16,710 nucleotides of DNA from JAIVJN01 sp036732565 (GCA_036732565.1 DAINCF010000100.1:1-16710); one strand, 5' to 3'; counted from the first letter of the stretch, positions 1 to 8,131 are shown. The notes: a model not told the origin generated them from the sequence alone. Made by a program: numbers and translations.

Positions 1-18
1 GAGGCGTTCCCCCAGCGG

Positions 19-48
19 GTACGTAGCGCAGGCCTTCAGGCCTGCCTC
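19..48. repeat. 30-bp palindromic repeat, family B, copy 1
   Basis: A 30-bp unit beginning GTACGTAGC and ending CCTGCCTC, identical to the copy at 81-110. Its core is a perfect hairpin: GCAGGCCT, loop TC, AGGCCTGC (28-45). The octamer AGGCGTTC lies just upstream of both copies (2-9 and 66-73), so the duplicated unit is about 62-64 bp. It lies outside recognised genes. It looks like a dispersed extragenic palindrome of the REP type; no mobile enzyme is nearby. Confidence 0.85.
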
Positions 49-80
49 ATTCGTACGATTGCGAAAGGCGTTCTTTAGCA

Positions 81-110
81 GTACGTAGCGCAGGCCTTCA
101 GGCCTGCCTC
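81..110. repeat. 30-bp palindromic repeat, family B, copy 2
   Basis: Second, identical copy of the 30-bp unit at 19-48, with the same 8-bp hairpin arms around a TC loop (90-107). It ends about 25 bp before the open frame of the exported-protein fragment begins at 135, so the repeat may mark the point where that gene lost its 5' end. Confidence 0.85.
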
Positions 111-134
111 CCTTGCCAGGCGACCGCGGAGTGA

Positions 135-416
135 TGTTTACAGAACCGCCAGGTTAGAGAGCAGACGTTGCCGGCAGCCTGCACCGTTCGGAATCTTCGT
201 GCTGACCTGACAGGGACCGCGGTGGCTCGCACGATCACGTTCCGTGTCAACGGCGTTTCGACGGGTCTCACGTGCGCGGTATCAAGTGGCGCGCCAACCT
301 GCACGCACTTGGTGAACACCACAACCATCGTCGCGGGAGACCGCCTCTCGTACGAGATCACTGGTGGCGTGATCGAAGCAGCAGTCGGAGCGTACCTCTC
401 GGCGGTCTGCCAGTAG
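135..416 (+). pseudogene. 5'-truncated fragment of an exported beta-rich hypothetical protein
   Basis: The frame opens after a stop at 132-134 and ends at TAG 414-416. The first possible start is a TTG at 168, which gives 82 residues. The readable protein (PAACTVRNLRADLTG, then TITFRVNGVSTGLTC, then a C-terminal AVCQ) resembles, from memory, the last repeat of Thr/Cys-rich exported proteins that usually start well upstream with a signal peptide. No signal peptide, ATG or ribosome binding site is present, and palindromic repeats lie immediately 5'. I read it as a gene remnant. It could also be a short real gene using TTG. The function is not recognised. Confidence 0.45.
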
Positions 417-499
417 CATCGCGATGTGAAACACAGGAGCGGTCGCGGCCGCTCCCGTGCCTTACAGGATTTCTCTCGCATCGGCCAGCCGCGTCAGCG

Positions 500-922
500 T
501 CAGTCGTCGCTTCGACGCCCTCCGCTGCGCTGTTCCTTGATCCTGGCGCGCAGCTTCTTCGTCATCAGTCGGCGTTCGCGCGCGCCGGCACCCGGACGCG
601 TCGGCCGGCGGGACTTGGGGCGTCGAGACGCCTGCTGTAGCAGCGCAATCAACCGCGCCCGTGCTTCCTCGCGATTCTGGGCCTGCGTGCGATGGCTCCG
701 GCTGTCGATCAGGAGGATGCCATCGGTGCTGACCCGGCTCCCCGCGAGCGCGATGAGCCGCGCCTCCACGTCCGCCGGCAGTCGTGCAGCGCGTATGTCG
801 AAGCGCAGTTCCACCGCGGTTGCGACCTTGTTGACGTTCTGACCCCCAGGACCTGAGGCACGAACGAAGCGCTCTTCGATGTGGCGCTCGTCAAGCACGA
901 GCGTGCTGGTGATCGGAATCAT
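500..922 (-). CDS. arfB: Alternative ribosome-rescue factor / peptidyl-tRNA hydrolase ArfB
   Basis: A 140-residue protein, the same size as E. coli YaeJ/ArfB. The class I release-factor signature SGPGGQNVNK lies at residues 23-32, with the catalytic GGQ at 26-28. The C-terminal tail (about 105-140) is rich in Arg and Lys (RRPKSRRPTRPG, MTKKLRARIKEQR), as expected for the part that enters the empty mRNA channel of a stalled ribosome. ArfB hydrolyses the peptidyl-tRNA ester on non-stop complexes. It lacks the codon-recognition domains of RF1/RF2, which fits the short length. The ATG at 922 gives the family N-terminus. It starts 37 bp after the metalloprotease stop on the same strand, so it may be read from that transcript. 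Confidence 0.93.
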   Translation of the reverse strand: MIPITSTLVLDERHIEERFVRASGPGGQNVNKVATAVELRFDIRAARLPADVEARLIALAGSRVSTDGILLIDSRSHRTQAQNREEARARLIALLQQASRRPKSRRPTRPGAGARERRLMTKKLRARIKEQRSGGRRSDD

Positions 923-959
923 GCGACGGCGCCCCGCACCCTTCCCGCCCCTTCATGCC

Positions 960-3587
960 TCAGAACGGTGGTTGATAGAACAGCCACGCGCTCGACGACG
1001 TCTCGTCCCACACGCACCCGCCATGGCCGCTGACCCACGATGGTGACGCGAGCCAGTGCTGTCCCAGATCGCCGATCGGCGCCCCCGGCGGCGCGGGTGA
1101 GGTGGGCATCAGCTTCGCGACTTCAGCCGGACGCTCGAGAAAGCGCTTGATGTCGGCAGCAAGCAGCGTGTGCTGCGCCTGATCGGCGTCGGACTTCCCG
1201 GTGACGACGCGCAGGCGTGCCGCGAGCTTCTGCAACTTCAGCGAGGCGAGCGCGCGCACTTGGGCGTTCGGCGCGGCCGTCGCCAGCCACGTCACGCGAT
1301 CGACCAGTACGCGCTCTTCGGCCCGCCGCACCTCCGCTTCGTACGGTGACGCGGTGACCGCATCGAACGTCGCCTTCGTCAAGCGATCGATGACGTCCTC
1401 GAGTCCGGGCAGCGTCGGATCGACGGCATGTTGCGCGACCATGCGCGCGGCCCGATCCGGCTGCAGAAGGAAGCCGATGGTCACGTCCGCCGCGATCGTG
1501 CCCGGTGCCAGCGGATCGAACCCTTCGCCGGTGGTGCGCGGGAACAGCTCGCGATGCATGCCGAAGCCGGGCGGCCGTGGCGGGATGAGACCCAGCAGCG
1601 CCTTCGGAATCGTCAACTCGGACGGCTTCAGCGTCGCGGCCAGCGCCTCGAGCGCCTTGCGCTGATTCGCCGCCGACTCCCACTTGGTCGGCGTCCGGCC
1701 GTCGCCGCGCATCGCGTAGACGTAGTCCTGACCGCCGATCATCGACGAGGCACTCTCGACCGCATAGCGGTGGTACATGTAGATTGGCACCAACGGCTCC
1801 TCGATGGTCGTCATCGGCGCGCCCGTGCGAATCGTCCGCTCGCCAATTCTATCGAGCGCGGCGCGCCTCACCTTCATCAGCCGGGTCAACTCGTCAGCTT
1901 GATTGATGCCGTTGGACCACTGATCCGACTTGGGATGAATATCGGTGTCCTGGTTCGTGAAGTACCGAACGTCTTGATCCCACGCCGCGTCGAGGATCTT
2001 CGTCAGCTCCTGCTTCTCGTCGGCACCCTTTGCGAACTCGCGATAGCCGTAGTTGATCGCGACCGAGTCCCACTCGCCAATCCGCGCCTGATACGCCTCG
2101 GAGAGATCGATCGTGCCGTCCTCTTTCAGCTTCTCGAGCGGGTGGGGGTAGTCCATTACCGAGATCCACCCCTTGCCGCTGTCGTAGTAGTTGTGCCCGA
2201 GGCCGAGCGTGTGGCCGACCTCATGGGCTGAGAGCTGGCGAATGCGCGCCAGAGCCGTCTCGTAGAGCACCGCCGGTTTCTCGTTGCCGTTGGTGTACGG
2301 CGACAGCAGGCCCTCGAAGATCATGTAGTCCTGACGATCGCGCAGCGATCCCAGCGTGACCGTGGCCTTGATGATCTCGCCGGTGCGTGGATCCGAGACG
2401 GTGCCGCCCGAGCTCCAGCCCCGTGTCGAGCGATGGACCCAGTTGATCATGTTGTAGCGGATGTCCATGGGATCGGCGCCGTCGGGCAGCACCTCGACCT
2501 TGAACGCGTTGCGGAACCCCGCGGCCTCGAACGCCTGGTTCCACCACGCCGCGCCTTCGACCAGCGCCTTCTTCACGTCTTCCGGCGCGCCGGAATCCAC
2601 CCAGTACTGAATCGGCTTCACCGCTTCACTCATGGCGGCGCCCGGATCCTTCTTCTCGAGACGATGACGACGGATGTAGCGCATCACCATCGGCTCGCCG
2701 ATCGCCACGCTGTAATCGACGAAGCTGAGGCCGCCGTATCCCGCGCGCGGGTCGTCGATGCGCGGCTTGAAGTTCCCGTCCGGCAGCTCCACGAACGACG
2801 CGTGCTCGCGCAACGTCACGGCGTCGGCCGAGGGCGTGACGCTCGCGACGCTTCCCGTGAACAACCCGCCGCCTCCGAACCCACCGCCGCCGCCACCGCC
2901 GGCGGCGCCGATCGCCTGGGGACCCTGCGCCGGACCACCGCCGCCACCGCCGCCGCCCGTCGCCTCGTTCACGAACGTCAGGGTGACGTCGATCTCGGTG
3001 TTCTTCGGAAAGCCTTTCGTATTGGGCAGGAAGAACGCGCTGCGCGTCCGGTCGACGCGATACGTGCCCGGCCGCAGCCGCCCCGCGGCGTTCGTCAGAT
3101 CGCGCAGGAAGAAGTCGGTGGCATCCACGACCACGCGGCCGCCGGATTCAGCCGCGACGGTGAAGCCCCAGAGCACCGACTTCGCGAACGAGTCTTCGAC
3201 CGACTTCTGCTCGAGCGGATTCTTGCTGCTCGATCGAAACGACTGGTTCCCCTGCACGAGCAGCACACGCGGGCCCACGCGCTGGAAGCGGACGATGCGG
3301 CCGGCGCCGCCCTGGCCGCGGTCCAGGCCGATGTCATTGGACCCGAGGCCCGCCGACAGCCCTGTGGAGAACAGGAAGTCGGTGTCGACGCGTGGGATCT
3401 CGAGCAACATCGAGCCGCTGCGTTCGTCCCAGTACAAGGGAAAGTAGCCATCGATCTTCCGCAGACCGTTGGTACGGTCGTCGATCGACGGAATGGGACC
3501 GGGTCGCTGCGCCTGCTGTGCGTGCAGCGATCCCGTGGAGATGAGTAGGCAGATAGCGCCAATGAGCGCAAAGCATCGTTTCAACAT
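960..3587 (-). CDS. Secreted zinc-dependent metalloprotease (DUF5117/DUF4953 type)
   Basis: An 875-residue protein with a Sec signal peptide (MLKRCFALIGAICLLISTGSLHAQ), so it is exported. The N-terminal part (about 45-330) has the DUF5117-like segment GYFPLYWDERSGSMLLEIPR. The catalytic part carries HEVGHTLGLGH at 455-465, the metzincin zinc site (ligands H455, H459, H465; general base E456). A Met-turn-like SVMDYP follows with M478. A long C-terminal DUF4953-like region ends the protein. A Gly-rich insert near residues 210-245 interrupts the N-terminal domain and looks like an unstructured linker. The start is well supported: GAGGA (3595-3599) lies 7 nt before the ATG. The substrate is unknown; peptide scavenging outside the cytoplasm is the family-level inference. 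Confidence 0.9.
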   Translation of the reverse strand: MLKRCFALIGAICLLISTGSLHAQQAQRPGPIPSIDDRTNGLRKIDGYFPLYWDERSGSMLLEIPRVDTDFLFSTGLSAGLGSNDIGLDRGQGGAGRIVRFQRVGPRVLLVQGNQSFRSSSKNPLEQKSVEDSFAKSVLWGFTVAAESGGRVVVDATDFFLRDLTNAAGRLRPGTYRVDRTRSAFFLPNTKGFPKNTEIDVTLTFVNEATGGGGGGGGPAQGPQAIGAAGGGGGGGFGGGGLFTGSVASVTPSADAVTLREHASFVELPDGNFKPRIDDPRAGYGGLSFVDYSVAIGEPMVMRYIRRHRLEKKDPGAAMSEAVKPIQYWVDSGAPEDVKKALVEGAAWWNQAFEAAGFRNAFKVEVLPDGADPMDIRYNMINWVHRSTRGWSSGGTVSDPRTGEIIKATVTLGSLRDRQDYMIFEGLLSPYTNGNEKPAVLYETALARIRQLSAHEVGHTLGLGHNYYDSGKGWISVMDYPHPLEKLKEDGTIDLSEAYQARIGEWDSVAINYGYREFAKGADEKQELTKILDAAWDQDVRYFTNQDTDIHPKSDQWSNGINQADELTRLMKVRRAALDRIGERTIRTGAPMTTIEEPLVPIYMYHRYAVESASSMIGGQDYVYAMRGDGRTPTKWESAANQRKALEALAATLKPSELTIPKALLGLIPPRPPGFGMHRELFPRTTGEGFDPLAPGTIAADVTIGFLLQPDRAARMVAQHAVDPTLPGLEDVIDRLTKATFDAVTASPYEAEVRRAEERVLVDRVTWLATAAPNAQVRALASLKLQKLAARLRVVTGKSDADQAQHTLLAADIKRFLERPAEVAKLMPTSPAPPGAPIGDLGQHWLASPSWVSGHGGCVWDETSSSAWLFYQPPF

Positions 3588-3679
3588 GAGAGATTCCTCG
3601 CGCGGGATCTTACCGCAGCGACGAATCGCCGTCGGATCGCCTCGGGAATCGCGGTCGGGGATCGCCGTTCGGTATGGCC

Positions 3680-3707
3680 GTAGGGGCGGCTCGCGAGCCG
3701 CCCCTAC
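3680..3707. repeat. 28-bp perfect palindrome, family A, copy 1
   Basis: A perfect 28-bp inverted repeat whose half-site is GTAGGGGCGGCTCG. Identical copies lie at 16315-16342 and 16672-16699, and a variant at 11858-11885. This copy sits 10 bp beyond the stop codon of the molybdenum hydroxylase large subunit and upstream of the metalloprotease start. RNA from it would fold into a very strong hairpin, but no T tract follows, so it is not a classical terminator. Confidence 0.9.
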
Positions 3708-3717
3708 ACCTGCCGCC

Positions 3718-6030
3718 CTACGCGCGCGCGTTCAGGGCAACCTTGACACGCTCGGGCGTGAACGGTACCTGACGGATGCGCGCGCCGGTGGCGTCGAAGA
3801 TGGCGTTGCCGATGGCCGCCGCGACCAGCGTGATGATGGTCTCGCCGGCGCCCATGGCCTTGCCTTCGAAGCGGTTGATGAGCACGGCCTTGACTGGAGG
3901 CAGGTCCGATCCAAGCGACAGACTCCGATAGCTTCGCCAGTCGACGGATGTGATCTTGTGATCGTCCCAGACCACTTCTTCGAGCAGCGCGCGGCTCATG
4001 CCCTGGAGCGCACCGCCTTCGAGCTGATTGGTCAAGCCGTCCGGGTTGGAGATCGGTCCGCAGTCCGATGCCGCAAAGAACCGGGTCACGCGGATGTCGC
4101 CGCTGTCTTGGTTGACGTCGACCTCGGCGACGAGCGCGCCGTAGCCGTTGTCGCCTTCGTACAGCACGCAGGAGATGCCACGGCCCGAGACCCAGCCGGA
4201 AGGGCTGTGCCGTGCTTTCGGCGACGGCCGCGATTCCCAGCTCGCGATCTTCGCGGCGGCCTGCACGACGTCCTTGAGCCGTGGGTCTTTCAGATGCCGG
4301 AGGCGGTAGGCAACGGGATCGGCCTTCACGATGGCGGCGGCCTCGTCGAGGATGCACTCGTGCGCGAACGTGTTCTGTAGACGGTTGGGAGAGCGCAGCG
4401 GGCCAGTGAAGAGGTGAGATCGGCCGATGTGCGTGAGCACCCGCTCGCTGGCGATCGTACCGGTGCCGCCGGACACGCCATCGACGACTCCCGCGACGTA
4501 CGACGGCGCGTCGTTCCGTCCGTTGCGCAGACCACCTGAAGGCGGCGGCGCCGGCGACCGCGGCGTGAACGGAGGCGGATCGAATCCGGCAAGCATGCCC
4601 GAGACGACGCTCCCGGGCGTGGCAGAGGGCCGGCCCCCGAGCTCGGCGGACCACGCTTCGTAATCCCAGGCGATGATGCGGCCGCCGGCATCGAGTCCGA
4701 GCCGCTGATCGATCACGAACGGCACACCGTAGTTCTCCCACCCCATCTCGTCCGCGCGCATCAACTGCACGCACACCGGTTTGCCGACCGCCTGCGACAT
4801 GATTGCGGCGTCGTACGAGACCGTGTCCGCGCCGTTGAGGCCATAGCATCCCGAGCCCATGCGGTAGATCACGCGGACGTTGTCCTGAGGCAGGCCGAGG
4901 ATCCGAGCGACGGTCGCCCGCTGGGCGTAGAGACTCTGCGTCGGCGACCAGATCGTCGCGCGATCGGGGTGCACGTCGGCGACGGCGCACGACGTGCCCA
5001 GCGATCCGTGCATCTGATACGGATGTAGATACGTCGCCTTGACCACCGTCGTCGCTTTGCCGAGCTGCGCGTCGACGTCACGTGAATCCACCAGCAGCGT
5101 GTCGCGCGTGGCGGTGTGCTTGCGCAGATACTCGTAGAACGTAGCGTGAGGCGGGAGCGTCGGGCCGTCACTCCATGACGCCTTCAACCGATTCGCGGCC
5201 TGCACCGCCTGCCACGGTTTCTCCGCCACGACGCCGACGAAGTTCTTGCGGACGACCACCTTGACGAGGCCAGGCGCATCTTGCACCGAGCTCTCGTCGA
5301 CGCCGACCAGCGTCGCGCCGATCGACGCGGGACGTACGACCCGGCCGTGCAACATGCCAGGCACGCGCACGTTGTGGACGTACTCGAACGTGCCGTTGAG
5401 CAGCGCCGGAACCTCGACGCGCGGCACCGACGTGCCGAGCACGGTCCACTCTCGTTGAGGTTTCCGTTTCGCCGTCTCGCTCAGTGTCAGCTCGAATTGC
5501 TTACCGCCGATCAGCGAGCCGTAGCTGGCCGACCGTCCACTGTCCCCGTTCACGCTGACGACCCCGTCGCGGATCGTCAACTGTTCGGTCGGTACGCCGA
5601 GACGAGTAGCCGCGAGCGCCAGCAGCGCCTCGCGCGCGGTCGCCGCCGCCTGGGCGAGGCTGCGCTGATTGAAGTTCGTGGGATGCGACTGGCTGCCGGA
5701 CGTCGTGCCTTGATCGGGTGTGCGCGCCGTGTCGCACTGGACCAGCGTCACGCGGTCGACGGGGACCGTCAGCTCCTCGGCGATGAGCTGCGTCTGGGCG
5801 GTATAGAGGCCCTGGCCGAACTCGCACTTGCCGGTGAACGCTGTCACGCGGCCGTCCTCGCCGATGGCGATCCACGCGTCGAGTTGATTGCTGCTCGCCC
5901 CATCGAGCCGCTGCGCCATCGTCGCGTGTGACGCCGCGCCAAACGACGTCGCGAAATCAGGGAGGGCGAAGCTCACCAGGAGCACACCTGAACCCTGCAG
6001 GAACGCTCGTCGCGAGAGTGGGCGCGTCAT
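3718..6030 (-). CDS. Tat-exported molybdopterin-binding subunit of a xanthine dehydrogenase-family hydroxylase (IorB-like)
   Basis: A 770-residue large subunit of the aldehyde oxidase/xanthine dehydrogenase family. It begins with a twin-arginine signal (SRRAFLQ at 6-12, then a hydrophobic stretch), so the folded cofactor-loaded enzyme should be exported. The motif GKCEFGQGLYTAQTQLIAEEL-like segment near residues 65-90 is typical of isoquinoline 1-oxidoreductase beta (IorB) proteins. A hammerhead-like segment begins near 210. GSGCYG at 392-397 replaces the usual GGGFG molybdopterin loop. The likely catalytic Glu is E730 in GAGE. I chose the ATG at 6030 because it overlaps the upstream gene's stop as ATGA and directly precedes the Tat motif; the frame stays open to 6129 but without such support. 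The substrate is not predictable. No FAD subunit or cytochrome partner is adjacent. Confidence 0.9.
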   Translation of the reverse strand: MTRPLSRRAFLQGSGVLLVSFALPDFATSFGAASHATMAQRLDGASSNQLDAWIAIGEDGRVTAFTGKCEFGQGLYTAQTQLIAEELTVPVDRVTLVQCDTARTPDQGTTSGSQSHPTNFNQRSLAQAAATAREALLALAATRLGVPTEQLTIRDGVVSVNGDSGRSASYGSLIGGKQFELTLSETAKRKPQREWTVLGTSVPRVEVPALLNGTFEYVHNVRVPGMLHGRVVRPASIGATLVGVDESSVQDAPGLVKVVVRKNFVGVVAEKPWQAVQAANRLKASWSDGPTLPPHATFYEYLRKHTATRDTLLVDSRDVDAQLGKATTVVKATYLHPYQMHGSLGTSCAVADVHPDRATIWSPTQSLYAQRATVARILGLPQDNVRVIYRMGSGCYGLNGADTVSYDAAIMSQAVGKPVCVQLMRADEMGWENYGVPFVIDQRLGLDAGGRIIAWDYEAWSAELGGRPSATPGSVVSGMLAGFDPPPFTPRSPAPPPSGGLRNGRNDAPSYVAGVVDGVSGGTGTIASERVLTHIGRSHLFTGPLRSPNRLQNTFAHECILDEAAAIVKADPVAYRLRHLKDPRLKDVVQAAAKIASWESRPSPKARHSPSGWVSGRGISCVLYEGDNGYGALVAEVDVNQDSGDIRVTRFFAASDCGPISNPDGLTNQLEGGALQGMSRALLEEVVWDDHKITSVDWRSYRSLSLGSDLPPVKAVLINRFEGKAMGAGETIITLVAAAIGNAIFDATGARIRQVPFTPERVKVALNARA

Positions 6031-6527
6031 CGCGACTTGTCCGCCGAAGCGCCGCGCGCGACGGCGGACGCTCCAGCCGCGTAGCGCATGATGGCGCGCA
6101 GCATACGAGTGCCCGCGAAGCAGCGGCACAATACGCCCGATAGGGCCTGCTTGATCTCCGCTTCCGTCGCCTTGGGGTTACGGTCGAGCAGGGCCTTCGA
6201 CGTCAGGATGACGCCGCTCAGGCAGAAGCCGCATTGGACCGCTTGCTCATCCACGAAGGCCTGCTGCAGAGGATGAGGACGCTCGGGCGTGCCGAGGCCT
6301 TCGAGCGTGGTGATAGGCGTGTCCTGCACGCTCTCGATCGGTGTGACACACGACCGAATCGCCCGATCGCCGGCGATCACCGTGCACGCCCCGCACTGCG
6401 CGAGGCCGCAGCCGAACTTCGGCCCGCGCAGCTGCAGGTCGTCGCTCAGCACGTACAGCAGCGGTGTCTTGGGGTCGACATCCACCGTGTGCGTCTGCCC
6501 GTTGACGCGCAGCAACAGTGTGCTCAT
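6027..6527 (-). CDS. [2Fe-2S] subunit of the molybdenum hydroxylase (IorA-like)
   Basis: A 166-residue small subunit carrying the two [2Fe-2S] clusters that pass electrons from the molybdenum site. The N-terminal plant-ferredoxin cluster is bound by C40, C45, C48 and C60 (CGLAQCGAC). The second cluster uses C99, C102, C134 and C136 (CGFC and LCRC). After LCRC the sequence reads FAGTRMLRAI, a variant of the usual GTYPRI-type segment. It is translationally coupled to the large subunit by a 4-bp overlap. The last dozen residues (ARGASADKSR) are encoded inside a palindromic repeat, so the tail probably extends beyond the conserved fold. No clear Shine-Dalgarno precedes the ATG at 6527. Confidence 0.93.
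   Translation of the reverse strand: MSTLLLRVNGQTHTVDVDPKTPLLYVLSDDLQLRGPKFGCGLAQCGACTVIAGDRAIRSCVTPIESVQDTPITTLEGLGTPERPHPLQQAFVDEQAVQCGFCLSGVILTSKALLDRNPKATEAEIKQALSGVLCRCFAGTRMLRAIMRYAAGASAVARGASADKSR
6031..6069. repeat. Palindromic repeat family C, copy 1 (inside a coding end)
   Basis: Starts CGCGACTTGTCCGCCGAAGC and closes with GGCGGAC; the arms GTCCGCC (6039-6045) and GGCGGAC (6063-6069) pair. The first 21 bases match 6568-6588 with one mismatch. It overlaps the last codons of the [2Fe-2S] subunit gene, just upstream of the large-subunit start. Confidence 0.65.
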
Positions 6528-6567
6528 GGCGGGCTCAATCGGATTCTGCCACGGGTGAGGGGAAGTT

Positions 6568-6603
6568 CGCGACTCGTCCGCCGAAGCGAACCGCGAAGGC
6601 GGA
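6568..6603. repeat. Palindromic repeat family C, copy 2
   Basis: Direct match (20 of 21) to 6031-6051, with its own closing arm GGCGGA at 6598-6603 pairing to TCCGCC. It lies in the 83-bp gap between the potassium channel stop (6611) and the [2Fe-2S] subunit start (6527), so the two family C copies bracket the [2Fe-2S] gene. Confidence 0.65.
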
Positions 6604-6610
6604 ATCGCCC

Positions 6611-7663
6611 TTACGGATTGCGGGCGGCGGCTTCGAGGTCCTTCAGGCCGCTCGGGCGACCCAGCACAACCAGATGGTCGCCGGCCAGAATTTGCGTATT
6701 GGGCTCCGGGTTGAACTCCATACGGCCGTCGGCCCGCAGGATGCCGATGACGACCACGCCGTAGCGCTGCCTGAGATTTGCGGTGATGATCGATGTGCCG
6801 GCCAGCGACGATCGCCCCTCGACCCGCACTTGCTCCATCGCCAGCTCGAGGTTGCCGGAGCTGGCGAGCTGCAGGAAATCCACGACCGCCGGACGCAGCG
6901 CGGTCTGGGCGATGTGCAGTCCGCCCATCTGATACGGCGAGACGATGCGATCGGCGCCCGCGCGTTTGAGCTTCCGTCGCGCATCCTCCGTCTCGGCGCG
7001 GCTAATGATGAACAGGTCCTGGCGCAGCAAGCGCGCGCTCAGCACCGTGTAGACGTTCTCGGCATCCGTGCCGACCGAAGCGATGAGTCCTCGCGCTCGA
7101 TCGACGCCGACGCTCCTCAGCACTTCCTCGCGACTTCCATCTGCCTCTACGGCCAGGCCGCCTCGTTGCAGCACCTCGTGCACCCGATCCGGATCGCGAT
7201 CGACGACGACAAACGGAATGTGCTGGCGTTGGAACTCATCGACGATGATCGAACCGATGCGCCCGTAGCCGCAGACGATGAAGTGATTCTGGAGATCGTC
7301 CAGCATATGTGCCAACCGCCGCCTTTCCTCCCAGCGTTGATAGATGCCGCTCTCGACGAGCTGCGCGGCGAGCAACGTGAATGAATAGGCCACCGTGCCG
7401 ACGCCGCCCAGGATGAGGAAGGCGGTGTAAACCTCGCCCGGCCGCGTCAGCGTATGAATCTCGCGGTAGCCGATGGTCGCGACCGTGATCACGGTCATGT
7501 AGAAGGAATCCCACGCGCCCCAACCCTCGACCACCATGTAGCCGAGCGTGCCGATGCCCAACACCGAGGAAAGTAGGATAATCGCCCGGGCTGTGGGGGA
7601 CGACCACCAGTGCAGTCGCTTGGTCCCGTAGGGCAGCAGCGGGCGAGGCGGCTCCGAGGGCAT
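6611..7663 (-). CDS. Potassium channel protein with RCK (TrkA-N/TrkA-C) domains
   Basis: A 350-residue two-TM ion channel of the MthK/Kch type. TM1 is about residues 26-45, the pore loop about 51-68 and TM2 about 77-102. The cytosolic RCK N-domain begins at HFIVCGYGRIGS (GxGxxG at 132-137), with D155 at the end of the second strand, the usual nucleotide or ion ligand position. An RCK C-domain (about 255-345) completes it. The selectivity filter reads TIGYREI (63-69) rather than TVGYGD: Arg replaces Gly and Glu replaces Asp. The fold call is secure; potassium selectivity is less so. It starts 21 bp after the thioesterase stop and may be the distal gene of that operon. Confidence 0.9.
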   Translation of the reverse strand: MPSEPPRPLLPYGTKRLHWWSSPTARAIILLSSVLGIGTLGYMVVEGWGAWDSFYMTVITVATIGYREIHTLTRPGEVYTAFLILGGVGTVAYSFTLLAAQLVESGIYQRWEERRRLAHMLDDLQNHFIVCGYGRIGSIIVDEFQRQHIPFVVVDRDPDRVHEVLQRGGLAVEADGSREEVLRSVGVDRARGLIASVGTDAENVYTVLSARLLRQDLFIISRAETEDARRKLKRAGADRIVSPYQMGGLHIAQTALRPAVVDFLQLASSGNLELAMEQVRVEGRSSLAGTSIITANLRQRYGVVVIGILRADGRMEFNPEPNTQILAGDHLVVLGRPSGLKDLEAAARNP

Positions 7664-7684
7664 GGACGCCCGATTCTATGGCAT

Positions 7685-8098
7685 TCAGGCGAGCGCCACG
7701 CGGAGGCGGTCGACGATGGGTGCAGGCACGTCGACCGCGCGCATCGGGCCGTTCGAGGGTTTCGTGACACACGCGGCGGTCAGCGTGCCCGAGCCGATGA
7801 TGGTCTCCTGGCGGTTGATGGCGAACGCGAACCGGATCGTCCGCCGCGAGACCTCGTCGACGCGGACGGCGACCTCGAACTCGTCTTCGAAGTGCAGCGG
7901 GCTGCGGTAGTCGAAGGCGGCCGCGACCCTCGGCCATCCGAACGCCGCATCCGGCGCCGCCACGCTCATGCCGGCGGCGCGCCACAGCGCGTGCTCGGCT
8001 TCCTCCATGTAGCGGAACATCCACGAGAAGTGCACCATGCCCGCCAGATCGGTCTCGGCGAACTGCACACGACGGCGATAGCGAAACGTGTCTGACAT
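7685..8098 (-). CDS. Hotdog-fold acyl-CoA thioesterase (4-hydroxybenzoyl-CoA thioesterase/YbgC family)
   Basis: A 137-residue single hotdog domain. The N-terminal motif VQFAETDLAGMVHFSWMFRY fits the family pattern V-x-(F/Y)-x-E/D-T-D-x-x-G-x-V; D17 is the likely catalytic acid and H23 lies on the same helix start. The family hydrolyses acyl- or aryl-CoA (or acyl-ACP) thioesters in the cytoplasm. A TTG 12 bp upstream (8110) stays in frame, but I prefer the ATG at 8098, which gives the normal family start. It follows the halogenase-like gene on the same strand after 106 bp, with a GC hairpin (8113-8131) just before its start. The substrate is unknown; the context suggests release of an acyl or aryl intermediate. 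Confidence 0.85.
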   Translation of the reverse strand: MSDTFRYRRRVQFAETDLAGMVHFSWMFRYMEEAEHALWRAAGMSVAAPDAAFGWPRVAAAFDYRSPLHFEDEFEVAVRVDEVSRRTIRFAFAINRQETIIGSGTLTAACVTKPSNGPMRAVDVPAPIVDRLRVALA

Positions 8099-8112
8099 TC
8101 CGTCAACCAACC

Positions 8113-8131
8113 GCCCCGCCGGAGGCGGGGC
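8113..8131. repeat. GC hairpin before the thioesterase start
   Basis: GCCCCGCC, loop GGA, GGCGGGGC: a perfect 8-bp stem with a 3-nt loop. In minus-strand RNA it ends about 14 nt before the thioesterase ATG at 8098. No T run follows, so it is not a standard terminator. It might stabilise the mRNA, attenuate read-through or limit ribosome access. Confidence 0.6.

Noticed and set aside
98..481. Minus-strand 127-codon frame across the left fragment
   Set aside because: It runs through the palindromic repeat and is antisense to a fragment with a recognisable domain sequence.
2863..2965. CCG-rich stretch considered as a separate repeat or frameshift site
   Set aside because: It codes in frame for the Gly-rich linker of the metalloprotease and the downstream frame stays intact; such linkers are common in secreted proteins.
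2433..3548. Plus-strand frame of 371 codons opposite the metalloprotease
   Set aside because: Antisense to a gene with signal peptide and HExxHxxGxxH; composition (Arg, His, Ala) typical of a shadow frame.
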